DNA of 64,000 nt from NCBI GenBank assembly GCA_964453435.1, contig CAYVQZ010000017.1, forward strand, positions 1-64,000, read 5' to 3'. The position numbers and the translations under genes were made by a program. Of this stretch, positions 1 to 8,450 are shown one piece after another (position 1 is the first letter of the stretch; each line of letters begins with the position of its first letter). The DNA is from CAYVQZ01 sp964453435. GTDB lineage: Bacteria > Abyssobacteria > SURF-5. Below the pieces are notes generated by a model, which did not search any database, was not told the origin of the DNA, and saw only the letters and a program-made list of their open reading frames with translations.

Positions 1-238
1 GGCGGGCGGCAGCGCAGGCTGCCTGTTGAGTCGTGATTGAGAGAGCGCCATCTGCGGTTAAACAAAGGGTTTTAAGCCGCAGATGCACTCCGCAGGAACG
101 ACGATGTCTTCCTTCTTCGCGTCGGCCGGGGCGAGGTTGACCGGGCCGGGCGCCGGCGTGTCTCAGGGCGGGGCGGTTATTTGCGGAGCGCGCAGCGGAG
201 CTTTTTTCCCGCCGTTGGTTTTCACTGTTGGTTTTCGC
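1..238. other. Left-edge region without a recognisable gene
   Basis: No supported coding region is visible. The short open frame within it has neither a ribosome site nor a protein-like composition. It forms the upstream flank of the TetR promoter. Confidence 0.5.
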
Positions 239-267
239 TTGACAGTTCCCGGTTTGGCTGGCATACT
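239..267 (+). promoter_or_regulatory. Sigma-70-type promoter of the TetR gene
   Basis: TTGACA (239-244) and CATACT (262-267) are separated by 17 bases, close to the sigma-70 consensus. The predicted transcript start, about base 274, abuts the palindrome at 275-289 and lies about 34 bases ahead of the TetR start codon. Confidence 0.6.
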
Positions 268-274
268 TTATATA

Positions 275-289
275 ACTGACTTGGTCAGT
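275..289. promoter_or_regulatory. Palindromic operator candidate for the TetR repressor
   Basis: ACTGAC-TTG-GTCAGT is a perfect inverted repeat with 6-base arms. It sits at the predicted transcript start, where a bound TetR dimer would block initiation. Autoregulation is inferred from position. Confidence 0.55.
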
Positions 290-307
290 AAATAAAAGGA
301 GAGCGCA

Positions 308-1018
308 GTGTCACGGACAACGCCGGCGAACCGGATACCCGACATCGTGAGGGCAGCCATCGCGGTATTCATCCGCAAGGGCTATCGGCTCGCGCGGATG
401 GAGGAAATCGCGAGCGAGGCGAACGTGTCGAAGGCCACTCTGTATTATTATTTCAAGAGCAAAGTGCATTTGTTTCAATACGCGCTGGAGAACAGCCACC
501 TGGTCGAAGGGGGCGGCAGGCAGGAGAGCGTGATTCCTTCCCCGGCGGATTCGCAGCCGAGGTCCGAGGAGGATTTCCTCAAACTGCTAAAAAAGAAATT
601 ACGCGGCGACGCCCGGCTGCGACAGGTCGACCGGTTTCTCGACAGAAGGCCGGACGAGGTGGACGCGGAATCGGAGCTCGCTCACATAATCGAGGAACTG
701 TGGGATATAAGCGAGCGAAATCGCATACAGATAATCGTTCTGGAAAAGTCCTTCTATGAATTTCCCGAACTGGCGGAGATATACGATAGGTATGGCCGGA
801 AGAACCTGCTGCGCCAGTTGGAGCGTTACCTCACGACCCGGATTCAGGCTGGGGCAATTCGCCCCGTCCGTTCCGTTTCGGTGACGGCTCGCTGCCTGGC
901 GGAATCTCTGGCATGGTTCGGCTTCAAGCAACCCGGAGGCAAGGGGCGACCGTTCTCGAAAGAGGATGCGCTGCCCGACCTGATAACCGTTTTCGTGCGG
1001 GGTCTGAAGGATCAATAA
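308..1018 (+). CDS. TetR/AcrR-family transcriptional regulator
   Basis: A 236-residue one-component repressor. The N-terminal TetR helix-turn-helix spans residues 9-58, with the recognition-helix signature ATLYYYFKSK at 43-52. The remainder is a variable helical ligand-binding domain of ordinary length. The GTG start is chosen because an AAAAGGAGAG ribosome site precedes it by a few bases. A good promoter and a palindrome overlapping its start site lie immediately upstream, so autoregulation is likely. The next gene on the same strand, a membrane acyltransferase, is about 410 bases away across a repeat-filled gap, so a shared transcript is not assured. The ligand is unknown. Confidence 0.9.
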   Translation: MSRTTPANRIPDIVRAAIAVFIRKGYRLARMEEIASEANVSKATLYYYFKSKVHLFQYALENSHLVEGGGRQESVIPSPADSQPRSEEDFLKLLKKKLRGDARLRQVDRFLDRRPDEVDAESELAHIIEELWDISERNRIQIIVLEKSFYEFPELAEIYDRYGRKNLLRQLERYLTTRIQAGAIRPVRSVSVTARCLAESLAWFGFKQPGGKGRPFSKEDALPDLITVFVRGLKDQ

Positions 1019-1038
1019 AGCGAACGAGGTCCCCATAG

Positions 1039-1394
1039 GAGTGTGTCCTACAATTCATGATGCAAGTTGTTTGCCTTGGGGACAGTCCCGATTCTATCCC
1101 GCGGATTGCGCGGGACTTCGCTCCGCTCAGCGAAGGAATAATTATATTCCTCCTTCAGACCGGGGAATGGTCTCGCGAGTCCGCGGGATTTCGCTCCGCT
1201 CAGCGAAGGAAAGCGGGTCGCTCAGGGGACAGTCCCGATTCTACGGCACTTCGTGCCCGTAAATCCGGGACAGTCCCCTACGCTGAAGGACGGGGGGATT
1301 CCGTAATTGGGTACAGCCCCCTGCGCTTCGTTTTCGCTGACATTCATAGTTGTCGGACAGATTCCCCTTCGCCCGGCAATCGTGGGACAGATTC
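1039..1394. repeat. Copy 1 of the GAATnTGTCCCACGATT-ended intergenic repeat
   Basis: This fills most of the gap between the TetR and acyltransferase genes. The left end (GTGTGTCCTACAATTCATG, from 1041) matches the left end of the copy at 49758. The right end AATCGTGGGACAGATTC (1378-1394) is the inverted counterpart. Inside are two GGGGACAGTCCC palindromes, a duplicated segment reading TTCGCTCCGCTCAGCGAAGGA with small variation, and the module ATTCCGTAATTGGGTACAG (1298-1316), which recurs at 28065 and, inverted, at 38123. There is no coding signal. It looks like a composite or nested copy. Confidence 0.7.
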
Positions 1395-1429
1395 ATAGGT
1401 GACAATGCGACTATTTTGGGAGGGGAGAA

Positions 1430-2623
1430 ATGTCCGGGTCATCCGCTTCTACAGGACGTCTCGATTATATCGATTGGCTCCGGGTGATGGCCGTGCTGGT
1501 GCTGATACCGTTTCACACCGCACGGATTTTCAACTATGAGGATTTCTACGTGAAGAACGAGCAGCTCAGCGTGACCGCCGAGCTCTTCATCACATTCGTG
1601 AGCCGGTGGCACATGCCGATTTTCTTTCTTGTCTCGGGAGCGGCCACCTGGTTCGCTCTCGCGAGGCGGTCGGCAGGCCAGTACGTCGTCGAGCGGTTTC
1701 AGCGGCTCTTCGTGCCGTTGATTTTCGGGTCGTGCGTGATTGTGGCGCCCCAGGTCTACTACATGCGCCTGGGCAACCGCGCGTACGGCCGTCTGGAGAA
1801 ATACGAGTTTGACGGGTCGTTCCTCAGCTTCTATCCCGACTATTTCAATGGTATCGCCCCGGAGGGCAACTGGGAGTGGGGGCATCTGTGGTTCCTCGCC
1901 TATCTGTTTACCTTTGCGCTGCTTGCGCTCCCCTTGTTTCTCGCTGTCAGGAGAGGAAAGGGTCAGACCCTCCTGGCCAGGCTCGCAACCATCTGCGAGC
2001 AACCCGGCGGGATACTCGTTTTGGGGATTCCCCTCGCCGTGACCGAGGCGGTTCTTCGGCCGAACTGGCCGGGCTTTCAGAACCTGTACGACGATTGGGC
2101 GAATTTCCTCTTTTACATTACATATTTCATCTACGGCTTCTTCCTTTGCTCGAACCAGGGGTACAGCCGGGCTATCGAGAAGAACGGCCGACTGGCTCTG
2201 ACGCTGGGAATTTGCCTCATGGCCGCGTATCTCGGGCTCGTCTTTACCGACAATGCGCCGCCGAGGGGGTACTCGCCCGCATTTATGTCGTTGATGGCGG
2301 CTCGTGGATTCACCTCGTGGTGCTGGGTTGTCGCCATCCTCGCGCTCGGTCGCAGATATCTCAATTTCTCGAATTCGATACTGGCGTATTCGAATCAGGC
2401 GGTCCTGCCTTTCTATGTGCTTCATCAGACGGTCATCGTCGTGATCGGATACTATGTGGTCACCTGGAACATGGGAGTTGCCGGCAAGTTCTTGCTTATC
2501 AGCGCGGCGTCGCTGCTCGCGTGTGTGGCTATTTATGATTTATGCATCAAGCGAGTCAACATCATACGGGCGCTTTTTGGAATGAGGCCAAAGAGCAGGC
2601 GGCTATCCCATGCTTCAAGCTAA
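1430..2623 (+). CDS. Acyltransferase 3 family integral membrane protein
   Basis: A 397-residue polytopic protein of the acyltransferase-3 group (OafA/OatA, WecH and OpgC/MdoC relatives). These move acyl groups such as acetyl or succinyl onto extracytoplasmic glycans. The family opening LDYIDWLRVMAVLV with the conserved His in IPFH (His29) is present, as are HMPIFFLVSG (61-70) and the HLWFL segment near residue 150, which most resembles OpgC-like members. About ten hydrophobic helices run to the C terminus. The ATG follows a strong GGGAGGGGAGAA ribosome site. The acceptor is unknown and no glycan cluster surrounds it. Confidence 0.85.
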   Translation: MSGSSASTGRLDYIDWLRVMAVLVLIPFHTARIFNYEDFYVKNEQLSVTAELFITFVSRWHMPIFFLVSGAATWFALARRSAGQYVVERFQRLFVPLIFGSCVIVAPQVYYMRLGNRAYGRLEKYEFDGSFLSFYPDYFNGIAPEGNWEWGHLWFLAYLFTFALLALPLFLAVRRGKGQTLLARLATICEQPGGILVLGIPLAVTEAVLRPNWPGFQNLYDDWANFLFYITYFIYGFFLCSNQGYSRAIEKNGRLALTLGICLMAAYLGLVFTDNAPPRGYSPAFMSLMAARGFTSWCWVVAILALGRRYLNFSNSILAYSNQAVLPFYVLHQTVIVVIGYYVVTWNMGVAGKFLLISAASLLACVAIYDLCIKRVNIIRALFGMRPKSRRLSHASS

Positions 2624-2945
2624 TTCCGGAAACGCGGAATCCCGCGCGCGTGACAAAGGGATATCTTGCTCGATACGCCGCTGCGGCGAAATCCGCATCG
2701 GAGGGAGCGGTGCTCGCCTGAACGAAAAATGATATACTGTTGGCATTTCGAGCGACCGTCGGCCCACAAATCCATCTCCCCGGAATTGGCTTTTCCGTTT
2801 CGGAAGCAGTCGATTCGCTCGTTCAAGGATTGACTGGATTCCCCGGTCGAGCCGTCGAATGACAGAGTGGGAGGTTTCATAATCGGGCACGGTCCGAGGC
2901 AGTTTCACAAGAATGTCGGAGCGCCGAAAGAGTAAGGAGAAATTC
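2624..2945. other. Intergenic gap with repeat fragments
   Basis: No gene is seen. It holds a fragment of the dispersed repeat (2753-2786, minus orientation). At about 2831-2870 there is a decayed REP-like stretch of the common type CTGGATTCCC...GAATGACAGAG, whose arms no longer pair perfectly. Confidence 0.5.
2753..2786 (-). repeat. Copy 2 (fragment) of the dispersed intergenic repeat
   Basis: Read on the minus strand, this begins ATTCCGGGGAGATGGATTTG and ends in GGGCCGACGGTCG. It matches the core at 60622-60657 with only a few mismatches over 34 bases. The ends of the element are not recognisable here. Confidence 0.6.
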
Positions 2946-5078
2946 ATGCGGAAAATCATTATCCTTGGGGTGCTTGGGCTTTTTCTGGCAGGCTGTTCGT
3001 CGGTTGAGCGCCGTGTCGAGACCACCGAGTTCGTTTCGAAAGCCGCTTCATATGACGTGTACATCCTTCGCGATACCTGGGGCGTGCCGCATGTGTTCGG
3101 CGTTACCGATGCGGACGCCGCCTTCGGTCTTGCATACGCGCACGCGGAAGACGATTTCGCCACGATGCAGGATTCTCTCCTCGCCGCGCGGGGAGAACTC
3201 GCGACCGTCTATGGTCGCAAGGCGGCGGCAAGCGACTACCTGACGCATCTGCTTCGAGTCCGCGACGTGGTCGACGCGCAGTATCACCAAAAACTCGGGA
3301 GCGATATACGAGCGGTGTGCGAAGGCTATGCGGACGGTGTCAATTACTACGCCGCGCTGCATCCGGACGAGGTTACGCCCGGCATTCTTCCGATAACGGG
3401 CAAGGATGTAGTGGCGGGCTTCGTTCATAAGCTTCCTCTGTTTTTCGGCTTTGACAGAACGCTCGGGGAGCTGTTTGAGCCCGAACGAAAGCGGCAGGTA
3501 TCCACCCGCTCCGCCGTGCGGGTGTTTCCAATGAGCGAGGCCGGCTGGCAAATTGCCGGCTCGAACACGTTTGCCGTCGGTCCGGACCGCTCGGCCGACG
3601 GGCAGGTGTTTCTGGCCATCAATTCGCACCAGCCGTGGGACGGACCGGTGGCGTGGTATGAGGCTCACGTGCACAGCGAGGAGGGGTGGGACACGGTGGG
3701 CGGCGTGTTTCCGGGCAGCCCGGTCGTGCTGCTCGGGCACAACCGGAACATCGGCTGGGCATCGACCGTGAACTGGCCCGACCTCGTCGATATCTATGTG
3801 CTTACAATCAATCCGGCCAACCCGAATCAATACCTGTTCGATGGGGAATGGCGGGACTTCGAGGTGTGGAACGCGCCCATTAAGGTAAAACTGTTCGGAC
3901 CGGTCTCCTGGACATTCAACCGCGAGGTGTCGTGGTCAATTCATGGGCCGGTCATACGGCGTCCTCACGGCGTCTACGCCATCCGATACGCGGGAATGGG
4001 AGAGGTGCGTCAGGTTGAAGAATGGTATAGGATGAACAAGGCCCGAAACTTCGAGGAGTGGCAGGACGCCGCTCGAATGATGGCCATCGCAATGTTCAAT
4101 TTCGGATATGGTGACCGGGACGGGAACATTTACTACCTTTACAACGGTCTGCTGCCCCTTCGCGCCGAGGGATATGACTGGCGCGAATATCTGCCGGGGG
4201 ACACATCGGAGACGCTGTGGACCACGTATTTGCCTTTCGACAGGCTGCCGCAGGTGAAGAATCCGGCCTCGGGCTTCATCCAAAACTGCAACAGCGCTCC
4301 GTACCGGACAACAATCGGACCTGAGAACCCGAGGCCCGAGGACTACTCGCCCACGCTCGGAATCGAAACCATTATGACAAACCGCGCCCTGCGCGCCCTT
4401 GAACTCTTCGGTTCCGATGAATCAATCACCGAAGAAGAATTCTATGAATACAAGTACGATATGGCTTACTCCCGCGATTCGGATGTGTTTGGGTACGTGC
4501 AGGAAATTCTGAACGCGCCGCCGTCCGACGACCCGGTTGTCCGGGAGGCGGTCGAGGTGCTCGCAAGGTGGGATTTCAGGACGAATCCCGAAAACACGGA
4601 GGCGGCCATAGGCGCGCTGGCTATCGCGCCGATACCGAGGGCGCAATACCGGGGCCTCGAGCCGCCCGACTTGATGGAGACGTTTGTCGATGTCGCGCAC
4701 AAACTCAAGAAGGCCCACGGACAGATCGATGTTCCCTGGAGCACGGTGAACAGGCTGCGGCGCGGTGAAGTCGATGTCGGGTTGGGTGGAGGTCCGAATG
4801 TTCTCCATGCGATATATGGCGGCGAGTTGAAAGACGGCGCGGTGGCGGCCGAAGCCGGCGATTCCTATGTGCTCATGGTCACGTGGGATGAAAGCGGAGT
4901 CTTGTCCCGGAGCATCCATCAATATGGCAGCGCGACACTCGACGAGACATCTCCCCATTATGCCGACCAGGCGCCGCTGTTTGCCCAACGGAAAACCAAG
5001 CCGGTGTGGCTCGATGTGTCGGAAATCCGGGCGAATCTCGAGCGGGAATACCGGCCCGGCGAGGAACTGTCTCGCTGA
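2946..5078 (+). CDS. Penicillin acylase family lipoprotein (Ntn hydrolase)
   Basis: A 710-residue member of the penicillin/acyl-homoserine-lactone acylase family, which hydrolyses amides outside the cytoplasm after self-cleavage into two chains. The ATG at 2946 is preferred: AAGGAG lies seven bases upstream, and the protein then starts with a lipoprotein signal ending in LAGC (Cys17). The N-terminal A chain carries the usual RDTWGVPH and AFGLAYAHAEDD motifs. The cleavage site is G|SNTFAVGP, making Ser206 the N-terminal nucleophile. Downstream motifs FPGSPVVLLGHNRNIGWAST and SIHGPV are typical of the B chain. The natural substrate cannot be told; beta-lactams, acyl-homoserine lactones or peptides are all possible. 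A paralogue lies at 41247-43607. Confidence 0.88.
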   Translation: MRKIIILGVLGLFLAGCSSVERRVETTEFVSKAASYDVYILRDTWGVPHVFGVTDADAAFGLAYAHAEDDFATMQDSLLAARGELATVYGRKAAASDYLTHLLRVRDVVDAQYHQKLGSDIRAVCEGYADGVNYYAALHPDEVTPGILPITGKDVVAGFVHKLPLFFGFDRTLGELFEPERKRQVSTRSAVRVFPMSEAGWQIAGSNTFAVGPDRSADGQVFLAINSHQPWDGPVAWYEAHVHSEEGWDTVGGVFPGSPVVLLGHNRNIGWASTVNWPDLVDIYVLTINPANPNQYLFDGEWRDFEVWNAPIKVKLFGPVSWTFNREVSWSIHGPVIRRPHGVYAIRYAGMGEVRQVEEWYRMNKARNFEEWQDAARMMAIAMFNFGYGDRDGNIYYLYNGLLPLRAEGYDWREYLPGDTSETLWTTYLPFDRLPQVKNPASGFIQNCNSAPYRTTIGPENPRPEDYSPTLGIETIMTNRALRALELFGSDESITEEEFYEYKYDMAYSRDSDVFGYVQEILNAPPSDDPVVREAVEVLARWDFRTNPENTEAAIGALAIAPIPRAQYRGLEPPDLMETFVDVAHKLKKAHGQIDVPWSTVNRLRRGEVDVGLGGGPNVLHAIYGGELKDGAVAAEAGDSYVLMVTWDESGVLSRSIHQYGSATLDETSPHYADQAPLFAQRKTKPVWLDVSEIRANLEREYRPGEELSR

Positions 5079-5249
5079 TCCGGGCAGGGCATAAAAAAGG
5101 GGTTTGAACTTCTCATTCGGAGAGGTTCCCCCGGCGACCTCGCCGGTGTGGAATCCAAACCGCAGGGGACGTTTGGGGCAACCGGTCCTTTGAGCTCAAA
5201 GCCGCACACCATGAGGAAGCAGAAAGCCGCGAGGCGGGAGGGAACTCTT

Positions 5250-5528
5250 TTGGAGAATAGCGCTTTGCAGATCAATGAGAAGGACAATGTCATCATCGCG
5301 ATCCGGCCAGTCACCAAAGGACAGGCGGTGGTTGTGGACGGGAAAGAACTCTTCAAAGCCACCGACGATGTCGAGGCGGGCCACAAAATCGCGCTCACTT
5401 CCATTTCATCCGGCGGGAATGTTTTTCGGTACGGAGAGCCGATAGTTCAGGCTACCCGAGACATCGGTCCCGGCGAATGGGTTCATGTGCACAACACCAA
5501 ACCGATACCCGGCGCCCTCGAGGAATGA
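5250..5528 (+). CDS. UxaA-family dehydratase, N-terminal SAF-domain subunit
   Basis: About 92 residues forming the SAF domain found at the N terminus of altronate and galactarate dehydratases. In many bacteria it is encoded as a separate small subunit. The sequence from NEKDNVIIAIRPVTKGQ through DVEAGHKIALTSI to the HVHNTK end matches the domain throughout. A TTG start at 5250 is chosen because GGGAGGG lies seven bases upstream and the family begins here. In-frame ATGs at 5211 and 5148 would add unconserved residues without a ribosome site. The catalytic large subunit follows 84 bases downstream, so the two should form one enzyme. Confidence 0.82.
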   Translation: MENSALQINEKDNVIIAIRPVTKGQAVVVDGKELFKATDDVEAGHKIALTSISSGGNVFRYGEPIVQATRDIGPGEWVHVHNTKPIPGALEE

Positions 5529-5612
5529 ATCGTGTCCGGACCGCGAGCGTCCGGCAATGTGTGGCGCGCTTGCGAACAAAAGTCATAAAATCCTTTTTTG
5601 GAGGAAAACCAG

Positions 5613-6764
5613 ATGGAATTTCTCGGGTACAAACGCGGAGATGGGAGATTCGGCATTCGCAATCACGTGGTCGCGATGTCGTCGGTCGCATGCGCGAACG
5701 GAGTTGTTGAGGCTATCGGACGCGCATTGCCTGAGGTCGTGACCGTCACTCATGTTTACGGATGCGGTTACACACCGGAGGATATCGGCGTCAGCCATCG
5801 CACACTGGCGGGTTTGTTGAACAATCCGAACGTCGGCGCCGTCCTGGTTATCGGTCTCGGGTGCGAAGTGATGAACAGCCAGTTCTTGACCCAATCGGTG
5901 CGGGACAAGCCGGTCGAGGCGCTCGTCATCCAGGAATCCGGCGGGAGCGCGAAGACCACCCGGAAAGGGATCGACATTTGCGAGAAGTTCCTGGCGGAAA
6001 CCGCGAAGCAGGAGCGAACGCCGGCGCCGGTGAGCGAGTTGATGGTAGGCCTGGAATGCGGGGGCTCCGACGCCTTTTCCGGAATAACCGCGAATCCCGC
6101 CGTCGGCGCTGCCGCCGATCGACTTGTGGCAAACGGGGGAACGGTTATCCTTTCCGAAACCACGGAAATGATCGGGACCGCCCACATCCTGAAGCGGCGT
6201 GCCGCAACGCCGGAATTGGGCGAACAAGTCGAACGCCTCGTGAACGAACACGAAAAGCTGGTTCGCGCCACGCTCGGTGAACTGGCGGGAATGGTGATCG
6301 CGCCGGGCAACATCGAGGGCGGACTTTCCTCGATAACCGAGAAATCTCTCGGCTGCATTATGAAGGGCGGCACGACGCCGATCAGGGAAGTGATCGAATA
6401 TGCCGGACATCCGACGGAACCGGGACTCATCATTATGGATACCCCCGGCTATGATATCGACTCGATGGCCGGGATGGCGGCCGCCGGAGCGCAGATACTT
6501 ATTTTCACGACCGGCCGCGGCTCGACAGCAGGCTTTCCGGCCGTTCCGGTCATCAAGGTCGCATCGAATTCGAAGACCTACAACAATATGCCGGACGATA
6601 TGGATGTGAACGCCGGCTCCATCATCGACGGGGGCAAAACAATCGACGACGTCGGCCGGGAGATATTCGACCTCGCAATCGAGGTGGCCAATGGCAGAAG
6701 GACCTGTCCCGAGATAAACAAGTCGGCGGTCTTCAACTATTTGAAGCAGGGACCCACTTTTTGA
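5613..6764 (+). CDS. UxaA-family sugar-acid dehydratase, catalytic subunit
   Basis: A 383-residue large subunit of the altronate/galactarate dehydratase family, iron-dependent enzymes that remove water from hexonates to give 2-keto-3-deoxy sugar acids. Family blocks are visible in order: GYKRGDGRFGIRNHV at the start, YGCGYTPEDIG, LECGGSDAFSGITANPAVG, EGGLSSITEKSLG and MDTPGYD. The conserved cysteines and GCG segment fit the metal site. The ATG at 5613 follows GGAGGA with good spacing; a TTG 15 bases upstream is less likely. The SAF subunit precedes it and a carboxylate-type MFS carrier follows, so uptake and dehydration of a sugar acid or related hydroxy acid is the likely role. The exact substrate is unknown. 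Confidence 0.85.
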   Translation: MEFLGYKRGDGRFGIRNHVVAMSSVACANGVVEAIGRALPEVVTVTHVYGCGYTPEDIGVSHRTLAGLLNNPNVGAVLVIGLGCEVMNSQFLTQSVRDKPVEALVIQESGGSAKTTRKGIDICEKFLAETAKQERTPAPVSELMVGLECGGSDAFSGITANPAVGAAADRLVANGGTVILSETTEMIGTAHILKRRAATPELGEQVERLVNEHEKLVRATLGELAGMVIAPGNIEGGLSSITEKSLGCIMKGGTTPIREVIEYAGHPTEPGLIIMDTPGYDIDSMAGMAAAGAQILIFTTGRGSTAGFPAVPVIKVASNSKTYNNMPDDMDVNAGSIIDGGKTIDDVGREIFDLAIEVANGRRTCPEINKSAVFNYLKQGPTF

Positions 6765-6879
6765 TTTGAGCGCGCCCGGCGCGGCATGGCTGCGGGGGCG
6801 TTTCGTTCACACAGCGAGAGGTCAGGCCGGCATCCGTGCCGACTATGGAATCGTCGGCCCTGTGAGGGAAAACATACCG

Positions 6880-8121
6880 ATGAAATTTCCCGAATTCGGA
6901 AAGCCGTTTTATGGCGTCTATGTGGTTGTCGCCTGCTTCGTGGTGTTGTTCGTCCTCTGGGGCATGGTCTTGAACACGTTCCCGATATTTGTCAAGCCCA
7001 TTTCCCAGAATATGGAGTGGGGGCGCGGCCTCGTGACACTCGCGTTGCTGGTAGGGTCGGTCGGCACCATGCTCGGCGCGCCGATTGCCGGCGTGCTTAT
7101 CGACCGCATCGGCGTGAAATCCATTATGGCGGTCGGCGCGCTCATTATCGGGTTTGGCCTGCTGGCCGGCAGCCGTATCCAACATTTATGGCAGTTCTAT
7201 GTTGTCTTCGCGTTCGTCGGTTTCGGCCTGATGTGCGCGACCATTATTCCCTGCTCGTTCGTGATCTCGAACTGGTTCGTCTCTCGCAGGGGCATGGCGA
7301 TGAGCGGCGCATTCGTGGGCACGAGCGTCGGCGGAATGGTCTACGCGCCTATTGCGAACGAAATCATCCTCAGGTACGGATGGAGAACCGCGTTTGCTGC
7401 AGGCGGGGTGACGGTCCTTGTGGTTGTCGTTCCCGTGATTCTTTTTGTCATACGCTCGCGGCCCTCTGAAATAGGGCTCGAACCATACAGGGAAAAGGGC
7501 GCCGTAGCCGATCCGGACGCGGAAAATTGGGGCGTGACGCTGAAAGAAGCGTTGGGCATGCGGCCGTTCTGGCAGATCGCCGCCATCATGCTCATTGTCG
7601 GGCTGGTGACCGGCGGACTCGGGAATCACACGCCCGCCTACCTCACCGATATCGGGCATTCGGAGAGGGGGGCGGCTTTTGCATGGAGCATTGTGATGGG
7701 AGTGATGATTTTCGGAAAGGTGGCGGTGGGACCCGTTTCGGACCGGTGGGGCGCCAAAAACTCGATGGCGGTCGCCGCAATCCTCTTTTCGATATCCATT
7801 TTCATCCTCCTGTTCGCCTATCCCTATTGGATAGTTTTAACATTTGCAGCCATCTACGGATTCGCGTGCGGGGCGCCTCTCGTCATCAATCCTCTCCTGG
7901 TTTCGGAAAATCTCGGCATGAGGAATTTCGGCGCAATCTACGGAGTTCTCAATATCATGGGAACCGTCGGCGGCTCGGTCGGACCGGTCGGCGCAGGCAT
8001 CTTTTTCGACAAACGCGGCACATATCTGCCTGTCTTTTACCTTTTCATTTGTATTTCGCTCGTATGCGCGCTGGTATCCATGTCGATGAAGCGAAAGCCA
8101 GCAAAGGCTCTTGCAGCTTAA
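6880..8121 (+). CDS. MFS transporter, monocarboxylate/oxalate-formate type
   Basis: A 413-residue, 12-helix major facilitator. The loop 2-3 motif is visible as GVLIDRIGVKSIM, and the NWFVSRRGMAMSGAFVGTSVGG stretch around helix 5 resembles monocarboxylate porters and oxalate:formate antiporters. The ATG at 6880 is taken because helix 1 starts soon after; GAGGGA lies rather far upstream and a GTG at 6862 is an alternative. It follows the UxaA pair by about 115 bases and is probably its uptake system. The next gene is a close paralogue, more than half identical through the first half, so this is a tandem duplication. Confidence 0.85.
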   Translation: MKFPEFGKPFYGVYVVVACFVVLFVLWGMVLNTFPIFVKPISQNMEWGRGLVTLALLVGSVGTMLGAPIAGVLIDRIGVKSIMAVGALIIGFGLLAGSRIQHLWQFYVVFAFVGFGLMCATIIPCSFVISNWFVSRRGMAMSGAFVGTSVGGMVYAPIANEIILRYGWRTAFAAGGVTVLVVVVPVILFVIRSRPSEIGLEPYREKGAVADPDAENWGVTLKEALGMRPFWQIAAIMLIVGLVTGGLGNHTPAYLTDIGHSERGAAFAWSIVMGVMIFGKVAVGPVSDRWGAKNSMAVAAILFSISIFILLFAYPYWIVLTFAAIYGFACGAPLVINPLLVSENLGMRNFGAIYGVLNIMGTVGGSVGPVGAGIFFDKRGTYLPVFYLFICISLVCALVSMSMKRKPAKALAA

Positions 8122-8450
8122 GGAAGAGGCAGAACCGCAGGAATCGCGGGTTGAGAACAGTTCCTCAGGTGTTATATGACGTGTGTGAGATTCCCCCGTG
8201 AGATCTCCTCATTGCGTCCGATATCAAGGTGTAGAGGCCACAAGGTTCGCACGCTGGTATTGGCTCGCGCGCAGATGATATTGCAGACTGGATGGAGCGT
8301 TTCCGCAACTACCTGTCGCCCTCTCTTTCGATATTTTGCGGCTCCTCTCGCATTCTCCCCAATGAAGGAGCGCCCGAACGACTGGCGGATTCCAGCGCGG
8401 AATCGAGAACGCTCGTCTTGGCGTGACTCTTCGTATATCCGAACATTTTT
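8122..8450. other. Gap between the two MFS genes
   Basis: About 330 bases with no convincing gene, promoter or hairpin. A 92-codon open frame across it has no ribosome site and looks like chance. Confidence 0.4.

Noticed and set aside
1071..1250. Possible CRISPR from regularly spaced GGGGACAGTCCC repeats
   Set aside because: Spacing is irregular, repeats are short palindromes and there are no unique spacers or cas genes.
1439..2425. Long open frame on the minus strand opposite the acyltransferase
   Set aside because: Arg/Glu/Pro-rich translation without any domain, produced by the GC-rich codon pattern of the real gene. The same applies to other long antisense frames, such as those opposite murA, hisD, infB and eno.
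5131..5146. CCGGCGA-CC-TCGCCGG stem after the first penicillin acylase as a terminator
   Set aside because: The loop is only two bases and no U-run follows on either strand.
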